Shown here: positions 16,877-26,190 of the stretch, one piece after another
How positions within the stretch are numbered: the stretch's first letter is position 1
How the letters are laid out: every line of letters starts with the position of its first letter
DNA from: HK1 sp965204915
GTDB lineage: Bacteria > Pseudomonadota > Gammaproteobacteria > HK1
NCBI GenBank assembly: GCA_965204915.1
Contig: OZ242023.1
Coordinates: 1,798,001-1,862,000, forward strand
Direction: 5' to 3'
DNA length: 64,000 nucleotides
The notes under the pieces: generated by a model
Seen by the model: only the letters and a program-made list of their open reading frames with translations
What the model was told of the DNA's origin: nothing
Databases searched by the model: none
Made by a program: the position numbers and the translations under genes

Positions 16877-19558
16877 TCACCGTTCCCAGGGATGCGGCTG
16901 TTCCGGGTCGATCCCGTACTTCGCGATCGCGTCCGCGACGGTCTGTGGCTCGATCGAGTTCTCGCCGACGAGCGTCTTCAGCGTCGCGACCACGATGTGG
17001 AACCGATCGACCTCGAAGAAGGCCCGGAGCCGCGCCCGTACGTCGCTGCGGCCGAAGCCGTCGGTGCCCAGCGTGACGAAGCGCCGGTGTACCCAGGGGC
17101 GGATCTGGTCCGCGAACAGGCGCATGTAGTCCGAGGCCGCCACCACCGGACCCTCGCGCACGCCGAGGCAGTGCTCGACGTAGCTCCGGCGCGGCGCCTC
17201 GGTCGGGTGCAGGCGGTTCCAGCGCTCGACCGCCATGCCGTCGCGCCGCAGCTCGGTGAAGCTCGTGGCGCTCCATACGTCGGCGTTCACCCCGTAGTCC
17301 GCTTCCAGCAAATCCGCCGCGGCGATCACTTCGCGCAGGATGGCGCCGCTTCCCAGGAGCTGCGCCCGCGGGCGCTTCTTCCAGCCACGCTCCGACGGCG
17401 ATCCTTCGCGCAGCAGGTACATCCCCTTGAGAATGCCTTCCTCGCAGCCGACCGGCATGGGCGGATGCGGGTAGTTCTCGTTCATCACCGTGAGGTAGTA
17501 GAAGACGTTCTCCTGCGCGGAGAACATCCGCTCCAGTCCGTGGTGCACGATGACCGCGAGCTCGTAGGCGAAGGTGGGGTCGTAGGAGGCGCAGTTCGGG
17601 ATCGTCGAGGCCAGGACGTGGCTGTGGCCGTCGTCGTGCTGCAACCCCTCGCCGGCCAGGGTGGTGCGCCCCGCGGTGCCTCCGACGAGGAAGCCTCGCG
17701 CCTGCATGTCGCCCGCCGCCCACGCCAGATCGCCGATGCGCTGGAACCCGAACATCGAGTAGAAGATGTAGAACGGGATCATGTTGAGCCCGTGGTTGGA
17801 GTAGGCGGTGGCGGCGGCCATCCACGAGCTGACCGCCCCCGCCTCGGTGATGCCTTCCTCCAGGATCTGCCCGTCGCGCGCCTCGCGGTAGAACATGAGC
17901 TGGTCCGCGTCCTGCGGCACGTAGAGCTGGCCCTTGTCGGAGTAGATGCCGAGCTGGCGGAACAGTCCCTCCATGCCGAAGGTGCGCGCCTCGTCCGGGA
18001 CGATGGGCACGATGAAGCGGCCCACGTTCCGGTCGCGGGTCAGGGCGGTGAGGATGCGCACGAAGGCCATCGTGGTGGACATCTCGCGCTCGCCGCTGCC
18101 CTTGAGCAGGGCGTCGAACGCGGACAGCTCCGGGATCTCGCAGGGCGCGGCCTTGCGCCGGCGCTGGGGCAGGTAGCCGCCGAGACGCTCGCGGCGCTCG
18201 CGCATGTAGCGGATCTCGGGGCTGTCCTCGGGGGGGCGGTAGAACGGGGCGTCCGCGATCTCGTCGTCCGAGATGGGGATGTCGAAGCGGTCGCGGAAGG
18301 CCTTGAGCGCGTCCTCGCCCATCTTCTTCTGCTGGTGGGTGACGTTCTGCCCCTCGCCGGCCTCCCCCATCCCGTAGCCCTTCACCGTCTTGGCGAGGAT
18401 CACGGTGGGCTCGCCGGTGTGCCTGACCGCCTCGGCGTAGGCTGCGTAGACCTTGTGCGGATCGTGGCCGCCGCGGTTCAGGCGCCAGATGTCCTCGTCG
18501 GACAGGTTCGAGACCATCTTCTCCAGCTCCGGGTACTTGCCGAAGAAGTGCTCCCGCGTATACGCCCCGCCCTTGGCCTTGAAGTTCTGGTACTCGCCGT
18601 CGACCGCCTCGTCCATGCGCTTGCGCAGCAACCCCTTGGTGTCGAGGTGCAGCAGCGGGTCCCAGTACGAGCCCCAGATCACCTTGAGCACGTTCCAGCC
18701 CGCCCCCCGGAACGCCGCTTCGAGCTCCTGGATGATCTTGCCGTTGCCGCGCACCGGGCCGTCGAGCCGCTGGAGGTTGCAGTTGACCACGAAGACGAGG
18801 TTGTCGAGCTTCTCGCGCGAGGCGAGGGTGATCGCGCCCAGCGCCTCCGGCTCGTCCATCTCCCCGTCGCCCATGAACGCCCACACCTTGCGCCGGGAGG
18901 TGTCGAGCAGCCCCCGGTTGTGGAGGTACTTCATGAACCGCGCCTGGTAGATGGCCATGATCGGGCCGAGCCCCATCGACACGGTGGGGAACTGCCAGAA
19001 GTCGGGCATCAGCCAGGGATGCGGGTAGGACGAGAGCCCCTCGCCGCCGACCTCCTGTCGGAACTTGTGGAGCTGGTCCTCGCCGATGCGGCCTTCGAGG
19101 AAGGCGCGGGCGTAGATCCCCGGCGCGGAATGCCCCTGCATGAAGATCAGGTCGCCGCCGTGGGCCTCGTTCGGCGCGTGCCAGAAGTGGTTGAAGCCCA
19201 CGTCGTAGAGGGTCGCGGCGGAGGCGAAGCTCGCGATGTGGCCGCCGAGCTCGCTCGCGAGGCGGTTCGCCTGCACCACCATCGCCAGCGCGTTCCAGCG
19301 GATCAGGGAGCGGATGCGCCACTCGATCGCCGCATCGCCGGGGGTGTGCTCGGCTCGTGATTCGGGGATGGTATTGACGTAGGGCGTGTTGCCCGGGAAC
19401 GGCAGGCTCGCGCCGCTCTCGCGCGCGTGCTCCATGAGGGAGATGAGCAGGAAGTGGGCGCGCTCCACACCGTCGCGGTCGATGACGGACCGGAGCGATT
19501 CCAGCCATTCCTGCGTCTCGACGGCGTCGATGTCGGTCGTCTTCGGACTGGCGGCCAT
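16877..19558 (-). CDS. aceE: Pyruvate dehydrogenase E1, homodimeric
   Basis: Length is 893 residues from ATG 19558 (MAASPKTTDIDAVETQEW). The frame runs upstream to 20029 but that extension shows no family similarity. The thiamine-diphosphate motif is GDGEMDEPEALGAI through NCNLQRLDGPV. Other family blocks are TPYVNTIPES, IASFASAATLYDVGFNHFW and GAVSSWMAAATAYSNHG. It decarboxylates pyruvate and acetylates the E2 lipoyl arm. A homodimeric (AceE-type) E1 is typical of beta- and gammaproteobacteria and some actinobacteria. It is the first gene of its operon; the promoter is expected in 19559-19700. Confidence 0.96.
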   Translation of the reverse strand: MAASPKTTDIDAVETQEWLESLRSVIDRDGVERAHFLLISLMEHARESGASLPFPGNTPYVNTIPESRAEHTPGDAAIEWRIRSLIRWNALAMVVQANRLASELGGHIASFASAATLYDVGFNHFWHAPNEAHGGDLIFMQGHSAPGIYARAFLEGRIGEDQLHKFRQEVGGEGLSSYPHPWLMPDFWQFPTVSMGLGPIMAIYQARFMKYLHNRGLLDTSRRKVWAFMGDGEMDEPEALGAITLASREKLDNLVFVVNCNLQRLDGPVRGNGKIIQELEAAFRGAGWNVLKVIWGSYWDPLLHLDTKGLLRKRMDEAVDGEYQNFKAKGGAYTREHFFGKYPELEKMVSNLSDEDIWRLNRGGHDPHKVYAAYAEAVRHTGEPTVILAKTVKGYGMGEAGEGQNVTHQQKKMGEDALKAFRDRFDIPISDDEIADAPFYRPPEDSPEIRYMRERRERLGGYLPQRRRKAAPCEIPELSAFDALLKGSGEREMSTTMAFVRILTALTRDRNVGRFIVPIVPDEARTFGMEGLFRQLGIYSDKGQLYVPQDADQLMFYREARDGQILEEGITEAGAVSSWMAAATAYSNHGLNMIPFYIFYSMFGFQRIGDLAWAAGDMQARGFLVGGTAGRTTLAGEGLQHDDGHSHVLASTIPNCASYDPTFAYELAVIVHHGLERMFSAQENVFYYLTVMNENYPHPPMPVGCEEGILKGMYLLREGSPSERGWKKRPRAQLLGSGAILREVIAAADLLEADYGVNADVWSATSFTELRRDGMAVERWNRLHPTEAPRRSYVEHCLGVREGPVVAASDYMRLFADQIRPWVHRRFVTLGTDGFGRSDVRARLRAFFEVDRFHIVVATLKTLVGENSIEPQTVADAIAKYGIDPEQPHPWER

Positions 19559-20169
19559 GGTGCTGTCCCGAATGGCGGAGGCGATGGAGGGTCGGGCGGC
19601 TCCGCGCGCCCGTCGCCTGGCGGCCGGAGCATCGCTGAATCGCGAACGTGGAGTATATCCCCATGCGCCGCCGGCGCCATTCCGGCCCGGCCCCGGCCGC
19701 CGGCGCGAGCCGCAACGGAAGCTGCGGGGGTCACGGGCGCGGTGGAAGAGCCGGAGCGTGAACGCGTCGTCGTTGACCGGCCCGGACGCTCGGGCGACAC
19801 TCGGCCCCGCGGGCCGTGGCCGGCAAGGGATTCCCGATCGTCGCGTGTACTTCGATCCGGGCGGTGTCCGCGCCTTGTCCCGGGAGCGATCCTTCTGCAA
19901 CGAGCATACTGGCCGTGGCGAGCGTCGACGAGCGTACCCCGAAGGCGGACGGGCGACGGAGCAGACTGCGCCGCGCCGCGGGCAAGATGCTTTTCGGTCG
20001 CTCGACGCTCGGGAAAGGGCACCCGGCAAGGAGGCGCTGGCTCGATGCCCGGGCAGGCTCCGTGCAGCCGGGGGCTGGGGAGAAATGCGGGCCGGGGGGC
20101 CGGGTGTCCGGGACGTCGGATCGGCTCCACCGGACGCCTTGGACGAGATCGGCCTGATCGGCGGAGACG
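19559..20169. other. Divergent promoter region between aceE and argC
   Basis: Six hundred bases separate two divergent genes. No frame on either strand resembles a protein. The only clear signal is the argC ribosome-binding site, GGAG, six bases before its ATG. A PdhR-type operator was looked for but not recognised. Confidence 0.5.
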
Positions 20170-21123
20170 ATGACGAACGTATTCATCGACGGGCAGGCGG
20201 GCACGACCGGACTGCGGATCCGCGAGCGGCTCGCGGCGCGCGGGGACGTCACCCTGATGGAGATTCCGGAGTCCTCGCGCAAGGACCGGGAGGTGCGCCG
20301 CCGGTATCTCAACGAAGCCGACGTCGTGATCCTCTGCCTTCCCGATGACGCGGCGCGCGAGGCGATGCACCTCGTATCGAGCAGCCGGGTGCGGGTGCTC
20401 GATGCGAGCACCGCACACCGGGTCGCGGGCGGCTGGGTCTACGGACTGCCCGAGCTGGACGAGCATCAGCGCGGCAGGATCCGCGAGGCGGCGCGGGTCA
20501 GCAATCCGGGCTGCTATCCCACCGGGTTCGTTCTGCTCGTCCGCCCCCTCGTCGATGCAGGAATCGTGTCTCCCGGCGCATACCTGTCCTGCCATGCGGT
20601 CTCGGGATACTCGGGCGGAGGACGCCGGCTCATCGAGCGCTACGAGGCGCGCGGCGCCGGACGCCCGGAAGCCCTCTGCCCGGTCCGGCCGTATGCGCTC
20701 GGCCTGGACCACAAGCATCTGCCCGAGATGTCGCACTACTCCGGAATCGACCGGGCACCGGTGTTCTCGCCCATGGTCGGGCACTTCGCACAAGGGATGC
20801 TCACCATGGTGCCGCTGCACACCGGCACGCTGGGGGAGGGCGCCACCGCCGAAACGGTGCGCCGCTGCCTCGACGCGCGGTATCGCGACGAGCCTTGCGT
20901 GCAGGTGTTTCCGCTCGGGGCCGAAGACGCCCTGGATGCGGGCTTTCTCGATCCGCTGTCTGCCAACGGGACGGATCGGATCGAGCTCCTCGTCTACGGG
21001 CGCGACGCCCGGATCATGCTCGTCGCGCGGCTCGACAACCTCGGCAAGGGCGCATCGGGCGCCGCGGTGCAGAACCTCAACGTCATGACCGGAGCCGATG
21101 AGCGGTCCGGCCTCGTGCTCTGA
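20170..21123 (+). CDS. argC: N-acetyl-gamma-glutamyl-phosphate reductase, short (type 2) form
   Basis: Length is 317 residues. The N-terminal nucleotide fold contains VFIDGQAGTTGLRIRERL. The catalytic Cys is residue 115 in VSNPGCYPTGF. The substrate region contains SGYSGGGRRLIERY, and LDHKHLPEMSHYSG carries the general-base His. The short length and the GQAGTTGL motif mark the type 2 subfamily found in many proteobacteria, rather than the 345-residue E. coli form. It carries out the third step of arginine synthesis, reducing N-acetylglutamyl phosphate with NADPH. No other arg genes lie nearby. Confidence 0.94.
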   Translation: MTNVFIDGQAGTTGLRIRERLAARGDVTLMEIPESSRKDREVRRRYLNEADVVILCLPDDAAREAMHLVSSSRVRVLDASTAHRVAGGWVYGLPELDEHQRGRIREAARVSNPGCYPTGFVLLVRPLVDAGIVSPGAYLSCHAVSGYSGGGRRLIERYEARGAGRPEALCPVRPYALGLDHKHLPEMSHYSGIDRAPVFSPMVGHFAQGMLTMVPLHTGTLGEGATAETVRRCLDARYRDEPCVQVFPLGAEDALDAGFLDPLSANGTDRIELLVYGRDARIMLVARLDNLGKGASGAAVQNLNVMTGADERSGLVL

Positions 21124-21389
21124 TCCGCGCCGCGTCTTCCCGTTCCGGATCGTAGACGTTCATCCGGATCGGAGCTTGGCCCACCCGTTGCGCCAGTGGC
21201 GCTTCGGAAGCCGCACCGGCCACGAATGGACGTGCAGCGCGACACCGTCCGACGGGAGTGGCTTCGAAGCGCCGCCCTCGTGGAGCCGGTTACCCTGACG
21301 GCGCCGGGCAGCACCGGGGCAAACGGCACGGTAGCGGACCGCGGCGTTCCCGTCATGCGTGTCCTCCGATGCCGCTCCCGCCGGATCTC

Positions 21390-22286
21390 TCAGCCCCGGT
21401 CCAGGCCGGCCTCCCGTGCCATCCGCCGCAACGCCGCGAGCCCCATGGACTGGTACACCCTCGGCTCGCGCACGTTCGGGTCCTGCTCCGCCTCGATGAC
21501 CAGCCAGCCCTCGTAGCGGCCGGCCACCGCCCGGAGCACGGGCATGAAGTCGATCCCGCCTTCCGCATCGCCCGGCACGGTGAATACACCGGCCCTCACC
21601 GCATCGAGGAAGCTCCGGTCCTTCTCGATCGCTTCACGCGCCACCGGGGGCCTCACGTTCTTCAGGTGGAGGTGGCGGATGCGCGCCGCATGCCGCGTGG
21701 CCACCGCGCCCGGGTCCATGCCGGCCAGCGCGGCGTGGCCGGTGTCGAGGAGCAGCTTCAGCTCCTCGCCGGTCTGTGCGAGCAGGCGCTCCAGATCCTC
21801 CCCGCTCTGCACCACGGTGCCCATGTGGTGGTGGTAGACCGGGACCAGTCCCCGGCCGGCGACGTGGCGGGCGATCTCGGTGAGCGCCCTGGCGAAGCCC
21901 AGCCACTCCGCCTCGGAGAGGGTCGGCCGGGTGGAGAGGGGGGCGTTCGGGTCGCTCTGGATCGTGTTCGAGGTCTCGCACAGGATGCAGACCTCGCAGC
22001 CCATCCCGCGCAGCAGGCGCAGACGCGCTTCCAGGGCCGTCTTCTCGGCCTCCACGCCGCGCGGGAGCAGTGCGAGCGAGCACCAAGCCGAGACGAGCAC
22101 CAAGCCGTGCGGGGCCAGTACCGCCCGTAGCGCCCGCGGGTCGTCGGGCATCTTGCGGCCCTTCTCGATCCCCTCGAAGCCGATCTCTCCCGCCTCGCGC
22201 AGGCACTGTTCGAGGGAGACGTGATCGCCCAACGCGAGGTCGTCGTCGTTGATCCACCCGATGGGGTTGACGCCGTAACGGATCAT
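21390..22286 (-). CDS. iolE: Sugar phosphate isomerase/epimerase, myo-inosose-2 dehydratase-like
   Basis: Length is 298 residues; a xylose-isomerase-like TIM barrel. The start MIRYGVNPIGWINDDDLALG is very close to IolE proteins. Metal-site strands are visible as VPVYHHHMGTVV, LLLDTGHAALAG and RIRHLHLKNV, followed by EGWLVIEAEQDP. IolE dehydrates 2-keto-myo-inositol during inositol catabolism. No other iol genes are present in the window, so the pathway assignment rests on family resemblance alone and a related ketose epimerase role is possible. It is a single-gene unit, convergent with argC. Confidence 0.78.
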   Translation of the reverse strand: MIRYGVNPIGWINDDDLALGDHVSLEQCLREAGEIGFEGIEKGRKMPDDPRALRAVLAPHGLVLVSAWCSLALLPRGVEAEKTALEARLRLLRGMGCEVCILCETSNTIQSDPNAPLSTRPTLSEAEWLGFARALTEIARHVAGRGLVPVYHHHMGTVVQSGEDLERLLAQTGEELKLLLDTGHAALAGMDPGAVATRHAARIRHLHLKNVRPPVAREAIEKDRSFLDAVRAGVFTVPGDAEGGIDFMPVLRAVAGRYEGWLVIEAEQDPNVREPRVYQSMGLAALRRMAREAGLDRG

Positions 22287-22291
22287 TTCAC

Positions 22292-22382
22292 CTCAAGTTT
22301 CGGGATTCGCTGACCGAAATGGATTCCCGCGAAAGCGGGAATCTATCGCCTGTTTCAGGAATTTTGAATCCCGAAACTTGAG
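22292..22382. repeat. Small element with 17-bp terminal inverted repeats and an inner hairpin
   Basis: Outer arms CTCAAGTTTCGGGATTC (22292-22308) and GAATCCCGAAACTTGAG (22366-22382) are perfect complements. Inside lies a second perfect hairpin, GATTCCCGC-GAAA-GCGGGAATC (22322-22343), a sequence type seen widely in proteobacterial intergenic repeats. The nested structure of 91 bp lies between two minus-strand genes. It could be a MITE or REP-like insertion, and it might also act as a transcript terminator for the 22.4 kb gene. No target duplication is evident. Confidence 0.6.
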
Positions 22383-22445
22383 ATTTCACGCCTGTCACGC
22401 TTGGGCTTGCCCCGACTTCGTGGACGGTCGATGGCCGACGGACCT

Positions 22446-23459
22446 TCACGCGGGACCTCCCGCTGCCTGGCGGAAATGCGGGCGGATGATCCGGTCCATC
22501 CACAGCTCGACCTGCTCCATCTCCGGCGCCGCCGGCTGGATGGTCACGTGCTCGATCCCCGCCCCTTCCAGCGCCTTGAGCCTGGCGACCACGTCACCGA
22601 CGCTGCCGAGCAGGTAGCACCCTTGCAGATGCTCCCAGGAACGGTTGGTGCCCATGATGGTCTCCATGGGCTTGCGCTGGATGGAGAGCGCCTTTTCGGT
22701 GTCGTCGGTATCGACCACGTAGCCCGCCTGCACGTGCGCGATCCCGAGGTCGGCCGGGTCGCGGCCGACCGCCGGCAGGTACGCGCGCACCGTCTCGATG
22801 TCCCGCACCGCCCATTCGAGGTTGCCCGAGGCGCGCACCGTGAACACGTCGGCGTGCTTGGCGATGCGGTTCATCACCGACTTCACCATGTACGGCTTGT
22901 CGGGCGAGAGGGGGTCGGGGATGCGCGAGCCGCCGGCCACCCACACCGTGAAGTACCTCTCGGGCCGGGGCTCGATGGTGACGTCCTCGAACTGCCAGTA
23001 CCGGCCCTGGAACGAGACGTTCTCCCCGGTGAGCAGCAGCTTCACCGCGTCCAGCACCTCGTCGGTGCGCCGGCCGCGCTCCTTCATCGGGATCCCCATC
23101 GCGGTGAACTCGGGCTCGTTCCAGCCTGGCCCGACCCCGAAGAAGAAGCGCCCCTCGGACATGTGGTCCAGGGTCGCCAGCTCCTTGGCGAGCAGCACCG
23201 GATGGCGTAGCGGGACGACGAGGATGTGGGTGCCGATCGGGATCGTCCCGGTCGCGCCGGCCACGCAGCCCAGCACCATCAGCGGGTCCATCCAGGAGCC
23301 GCCGTAGAGGCCCGGTGCGCTCAGGAGGTGGTCCCAGACGGTGATCGAGTCGTAGCCGAGCGCTTCCGCGCGCTGCGCCATGTCCTTGGTGACGAGGCGG
23401 GCCATCTTCCGGTCGAGACCGGGCCAGGTGAAGGTTGGAACCGTCAGTCCGAATTTCAT
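22446..23459 (-). CDS. LLM-class flavin-dependent oxidoreductase
   Basis: Length is 337 residues; a luciferase-like TIM barrel. Typical blocks are MKFGLTVPTFTWPGL, RAEALGYDSITVWDHLL, GTHILVVPLRHPVLLAKELA and LATLDHMSEGRFFFGVGPGWN. This fits the probable F420- or FMN-dependent subfamily (TIGR03619-type). Substrate is unknown; relatives act on alkanesulfonates, nitrilotriacetate or F420-dependent substrates. It sits alone, facing the same way as the IolE-like gene, with the nested repeat between them. Confidence 0.82.
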   Translation of the reverse strand: MKFGLTVPTFTWPGLDRKMARLVTKDMAQRAEALGYDSITVWDHLLSAPGLYGGSWMDPLMVLGCVAGATGTIPIGTHILVVPLRHPVLLAKELATLDHMSEGRFFFGVGPGWNEPEFTAMGIPMKERGRRTDEVLDAVKLLLTGENVSFQGRYWQFEDVTIEPRPERYFTVWVAGGSRIPDPLSPDKPYMVKSVMNRIAKHADVFTVRASGNLEWAVRDIETVRAYLPAVGRDPADLGIAHVQAGYVVDTDDTEKALSIQRKPMETIMGTNRSWEHLQGCYLLGSVGDVVARLKALEGAGIEHVTIQPAAPEMEQVELWMDRIIRPHFRQAAGGPA

Positions 23460-23534
23460 CGGGTGGCTCTCCTGATTCCGTGTTCGTGGGGCGAAGATAC
23501 CAGCCGGGGCGGTCGATATCCGTCCGTGACGGGC

Positions 23535-24449
23535 CTACCATTCGTACCCTTTCGGCATCCGTCGTTCGGGCTGCGCCCGTGGGGGCTTCTGCCGCCCTGC
23601 CTTGCTTCGTCCTTCTCCAAGCATGTCCCTCCGTTCCCGCTCCGCCTTCCGTGTCCGTTCCGGCAGTTGGCGCCGCGTCTCTTCGACCAGCCTCCGGATG
23701 TCCCCGTGCCGCTCGATTTTCGCCTTGAGGTGTTTCCCGAATCGCGGCATATGACCCCGTGCGAGCGCTTCCACACCGGCTTCCACCGCTTCGCGCACGG
23801 TGTTGATTCCTGCCTTGGGGTCTTCCGGCCAGAACGCGCCCAGCGCGGTCCGTACGAAGCTGTCACCGCACTCCGGGTGCTTTGCCCATCCGGTGAAGAG
23901 TGAGTCCACGTTGTATACGATGTTCTCCGCCGCCAGGTGCCATCTCCGTCCTTCTCCGGCGTGCCACCGCGCCAGCTCCACTTCGTCCACCATCGTGGTG
24001 TCGGATGTGATCAGCATCGTTCCTCCGCGGGCTACGACCTGGGCCACGATCCTTGCGTCGTTGTGCTCATCCAGCGGTCCTTGCGCGTCCGGGAAGCAGG
24101 CCGGGGCGAAGCCGTCCGGTCCCAACAGGTTTTCCACCAAAGAGTGCTCTTCCCGGCTCAGCCGGTCGATCCGGTACAGTCCGTCGGGCTGACGCCACTG
24201 ACTGTTCCACCACCGTTGCTGGTCCAATCCTTTCTTGCGGAGCCTGTCCCCGGCCCGTTCCGCTTCCGCCGCCTGTTCAAGCAGTCGTGCCTCGTTCCGT
24301 CCCCATGCCCCGACGTCGACCAGCGGCGCCATCTGTTCGACCACCGCGGGCACGACTTGTACGTATCCTCCGACGCGCTCCAAATCGCAGGCGTGGAACC
24401 TGCGGTCGGTCTCCGGGCCCAACCGGTTCTGGTCGAAGTAGGTGCGCAT
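23535..24449 (-). CDS. PIN-like nuclease-domain protein (module 1)
   Basis: Length is 304 residues. The N-terminal strand MRTYFDQNRLG and the later VVPAVVEQM, then NDARIVAQVVARGGTMLITSDTTMVDEVE, are laid out like the acidic residues of PIN RNases (early Asp, middle Glu, late D-A-x-I and T-S-D). The C-terminal 90 residues are basic (ending PERRMPKGYEW) and may bind nucleic acid. It starts four bases after an 83-residue companion gene. A second pair with the same architecture lies at 45.7-46.8 kb. A VapC-like toxin role is inferred; the family was not matched to a named one. Confidence 0.6.
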   Translation of the reverse strand: MRTYFDQNRLGPETDRRFHACDLERVGGYVQVVPAVVEQMAPLVDVGAWGRNEARLLEQAAEAERAGDRLRKKGLDQQRWWNSQWRQPDGLYRIDRLSREEHSLVENLLGPDGFAPACFPDAQGPLDEHNDARIVAQVVARGGTMLITSDTTMVDEVELARWHAGEGRRWHLAAENIVYNVDSLFTGWAKHPECGDSFVRTALGAFWPEDPKAGINTVREAVEAGVEALARGHMPRFGKHLKAKIERHGDIRRLVEETRRQLPERTRKAERERRDMLGEGRSKAGRQKPPRAQPERRMPKGYEW

Positions 24450-24453
24450 CGGC

Positions 24454-24705
24454 TCAGTCGCACCAGCCGTCGCGTCCCGGGACGCCCCATCGTCCCCACG
24501 GACCTGTTCCGTGCATGATTGCCCTGCGGGCGGCTTCGATCACCGGTTCTTTCGGATCGTCCTCATCCCGAGGCCACGGTCTCCGCTCCTGCACCGGCGG
24601 CGTGTCCTCTTCCGTCCGATGCCTGAACCTTCCGCCAGGGTCCACCCGGTCCTTGGGCGGTGTTTGCCGGATACGCCGTTCCCGCTCCATCGCCTCTGCC
24701 GTCAT
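24454..24705 (-). CDS. Small charged protein upstream of PIN gene (module 1 partner)
   Basis: Length is 83 residues, from ATG 24705 with a strong GGAGG site eight bases before it. The product is hydrophilic, rich in Arg, Asp and Pro (EREMERRIRQTP-type start), and ends GPWGRWGVPGRDGWCD. It has no recognised fold. Its position directly before a PIN-like gene, with only four bases between, is that of an antitoxin, but no DNA-binding motif is visible. The whole start region is tandemly duplicated (see the 24703-24811 repeat). Confidence 0.5.
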   Translation of the reverse strand: MTAEAMERERRIRQTPPKDRVDPGGRFRHRTEEDTPPVQERRPWPRDEDDPKEPVIEAARRAIMHGTGPWGRWGVPGRDGWCD

Positions 24706-24811
24706 TGCACACGCCTCCACGTTCCGTCATCTGCCCCCTTGGCAAGACAAGTCCCACAAAGAAGGTCTGCGGGGTCATTGCATCCGCCCCCGCATCCCGT
24801 CATCTGCCCTG
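24703..24811. repeat. 72-bp tandem duplication of a translation start region
   Basis: Two copies of a 37-base block of the form GTCATTGCAYMCGCC followed by CGTCATCTGCCC lie at 24703-24739 and 24775-24811. Read on the minus strand each contains a purine-rich ribosome-binding site followed by TGCAATGAC, that is, a start codon. The downstream copy starts the 83-residue gene. The upstream copy would start a different short frame. This may be slippage, or operator spacing of about seven helical turns. Confidence 0.55.
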
Positions 24812-24943
24812 TGATTCGGACGTGAACCTCCCGCACGGGGAGCTCGGGCATGGGGTCGGCTCCGGGCGGCGGCGGAAGTCGAATAGACTTCGGACTCGCG
24901 TGCGGGAAGTCAAGCCGAACGGCCGGCGCGGGGCCGCGACAGG

Positions 24944-25864
24944 GTGGCGACATTGAGCGAATACGTGGTGGAGGCGCGACGGCTCCGCAAGCGCTTCGGC
25001 GCCGCAACGGTCGTCGACGGCATCGACCTCCGGGTGCCGCGGGGCGGCTGCTTCGGGCTGCTCGGGCCGAACGGGGCCGGCAAGACCACCACGCTTCGCA
25101 TGATCCTCGGCCGCGCCGTGCCGAGCGGCGGCACGCTGGCCGTGCTCGGCGAGCCGATGCCGGCCGCGGGCCGCCGGGTACGGGCCCGGATCGGGGTCGT
25201 CCCCCAGGACGACAACCTCGACCCCGACTTCACGGTGGTGGAGAACTTGCAGGTCTACGCCGGCTACTTCCCGCGTCCGGCCCGCCGGCCGTTGCGGCCC
25301 TACCTCATGTCGCTGCTGGAATTCGTCGCCCTCGCGGATCGGGCCGGGGACCGGGTGCAGGACCTGTCGGGCGGCATGAGGCGGCGCCTGGTGATCGCGC
25401 GCGCCCTGGTGAACGACCCCGAGCTGCTCATCCTCGACGAGCCGACGACCGGCCTCGACCCCCAGATCCGCCATCTCATCTGGTCGCGCCTGCGCGAGCT
25501 GAAGGACCGCGGCACCACGGTGCTGCTCACGACGCATTACATGGAAGAGGCGGAGCGCCTGTGCGACCGGCTCGCGATCATCGACCGGGGGCGCATCCTG
25601 GCCGAGGACACCCCGCGCGCGCTGGTGGCGGGGGAGGTCGAGCCCAGCGTGGTCGAGGTGCGGGCGGGGTCCAGGCCCCCTCCGCCGGAGATCGCCCGCC
25701 AGGCCCGGGTGGAGACCATGGACGGCGTATGGCACTGCCATACGCGCGTCCCGAACGCGGTGCTGGCGAGCCTCCAGCAGTATCCCGGGCTCGAATACCT
25801 GCACCGGCCCGCGAACCTGGAGGACGTGTTCCTGCGCCTGACCGGCCGCGAGCTGCGGGACTGA
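24944..25864 (+). CDS. ABC transporter ATP-binding protein, NodI/CcmA-like, without a permease gene
   Basis: Length is 306 residues from GTG 24944. It has Walker A GPNGAGKTTTL, signature DLSGGMRRRLVIARAL, Walker B LLILDEPTTGLDP and switch His in VLLTTHYMEEAERL. The C-terminal section (LEDVFLRLTGRELRD) is that of the ABC-2-type export family that includes NodI. Such genes are almost always followed by a membrane permease (NodJ-like). Here the next 580 bases contain only gene fragments, so the permease has probably been lost or lies elsewhere. Confidence 0.85.
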   Translation: MATLSEYVVEARRLRKRFGAATVVDGIDLRVPRGGCFGLLGPNGAGKTTTLRMILGRAVPSGGTLAVLGEPMPAAGRRVRARIGVVPQDDNLDPDFTVVENLQVYAGYFPRPARRPLRPYLMSLLEFVALADRAGDRVQDLSGGMRRRLVIARALVNDPELLILDEPTTGLDPQIRHLIWSRLRELKDRGTTVLLTTHYMEEAERLCDRLAIIDRGRILAEDTPRALVAGEVEPSVVEVRAGSRPPPPEIARQARVETMDGVWHCHTRVPNAVLASLQQYPGLEYLHRPANLEDVFLRLTGRELRD

Positions 25865-26005
25865 GGAGGGGCCGGGGCGGCGGGGCCGCGGGGTTCACGC
25901 GGTGTTCCCAGGGCAGCGCGGACGCGGCGTTCGCGGGGCCGCCGCCAAGGCGGCGCGAGCGCGATGTCGGCGAGCCACGGAGATGGTGGCGACTACGCCG
26001 TCATC

Positions 26006-26190
26006 GTGAAATCGCTGTTCATCATCGTATCGGCATCCGAGGTTGCCGTGGCCCGGTCCGCCGGCATCCCGACTCGGGCGGCGTTGCTCGAAAGCTGGAA
26101 GGGCCGCAAGGCGGGACGCGCGGCCCCCGTGCTTCTCGTCGTGTTGCATCCGGAGGGCGCGGCGTTGTGCGGGGCGTCATTCACCCGGCA
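26006..26190 (+). pseudogene. Junction fragment: Uma2 upstream piece plus N-terminus of a methylase-like gene
   Basis: Bases 26006-26039 repeat, with three mismatches, the sequence just upstream of the Uma2 gene at 53.4 kb (53421-53454). Directly after it the frame reads IPTRAALLESWKGRKAGRAA, then PVLLVVLHPEGAALCGAS. To my recollection this resembles the N-terminus of large Eco57I-type restriction-methylase proteins of defence operons, but I cannot confirm it here. The frame then decays. It is part of a 580-bp gene-poor stretch (25865-26448) that also carries the orphan operator at 26320. Confidence 0.35.

Noticed and set aside
16517..19360. Very long plus-strand frame (947 codons) across aceE/aceF
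   Set aside because: It is antisense to two certain genes and exists only because high G+C removes stops. The product is His/Leu/Arg-rich with no family pattern.
19731..20411. Minus-strand frame between aceE and argC
   Set aside because: It overlaps the argC start in antisense and has no recognisable blocks.
24563..24778. 71-codon frame starting from the upstream copy of the doubled start region
   Set aside because: It runs out of frame through the 83-residue gene. The Gly-rich product looks like a by-product of the duplication, although translation cannot be excluded.
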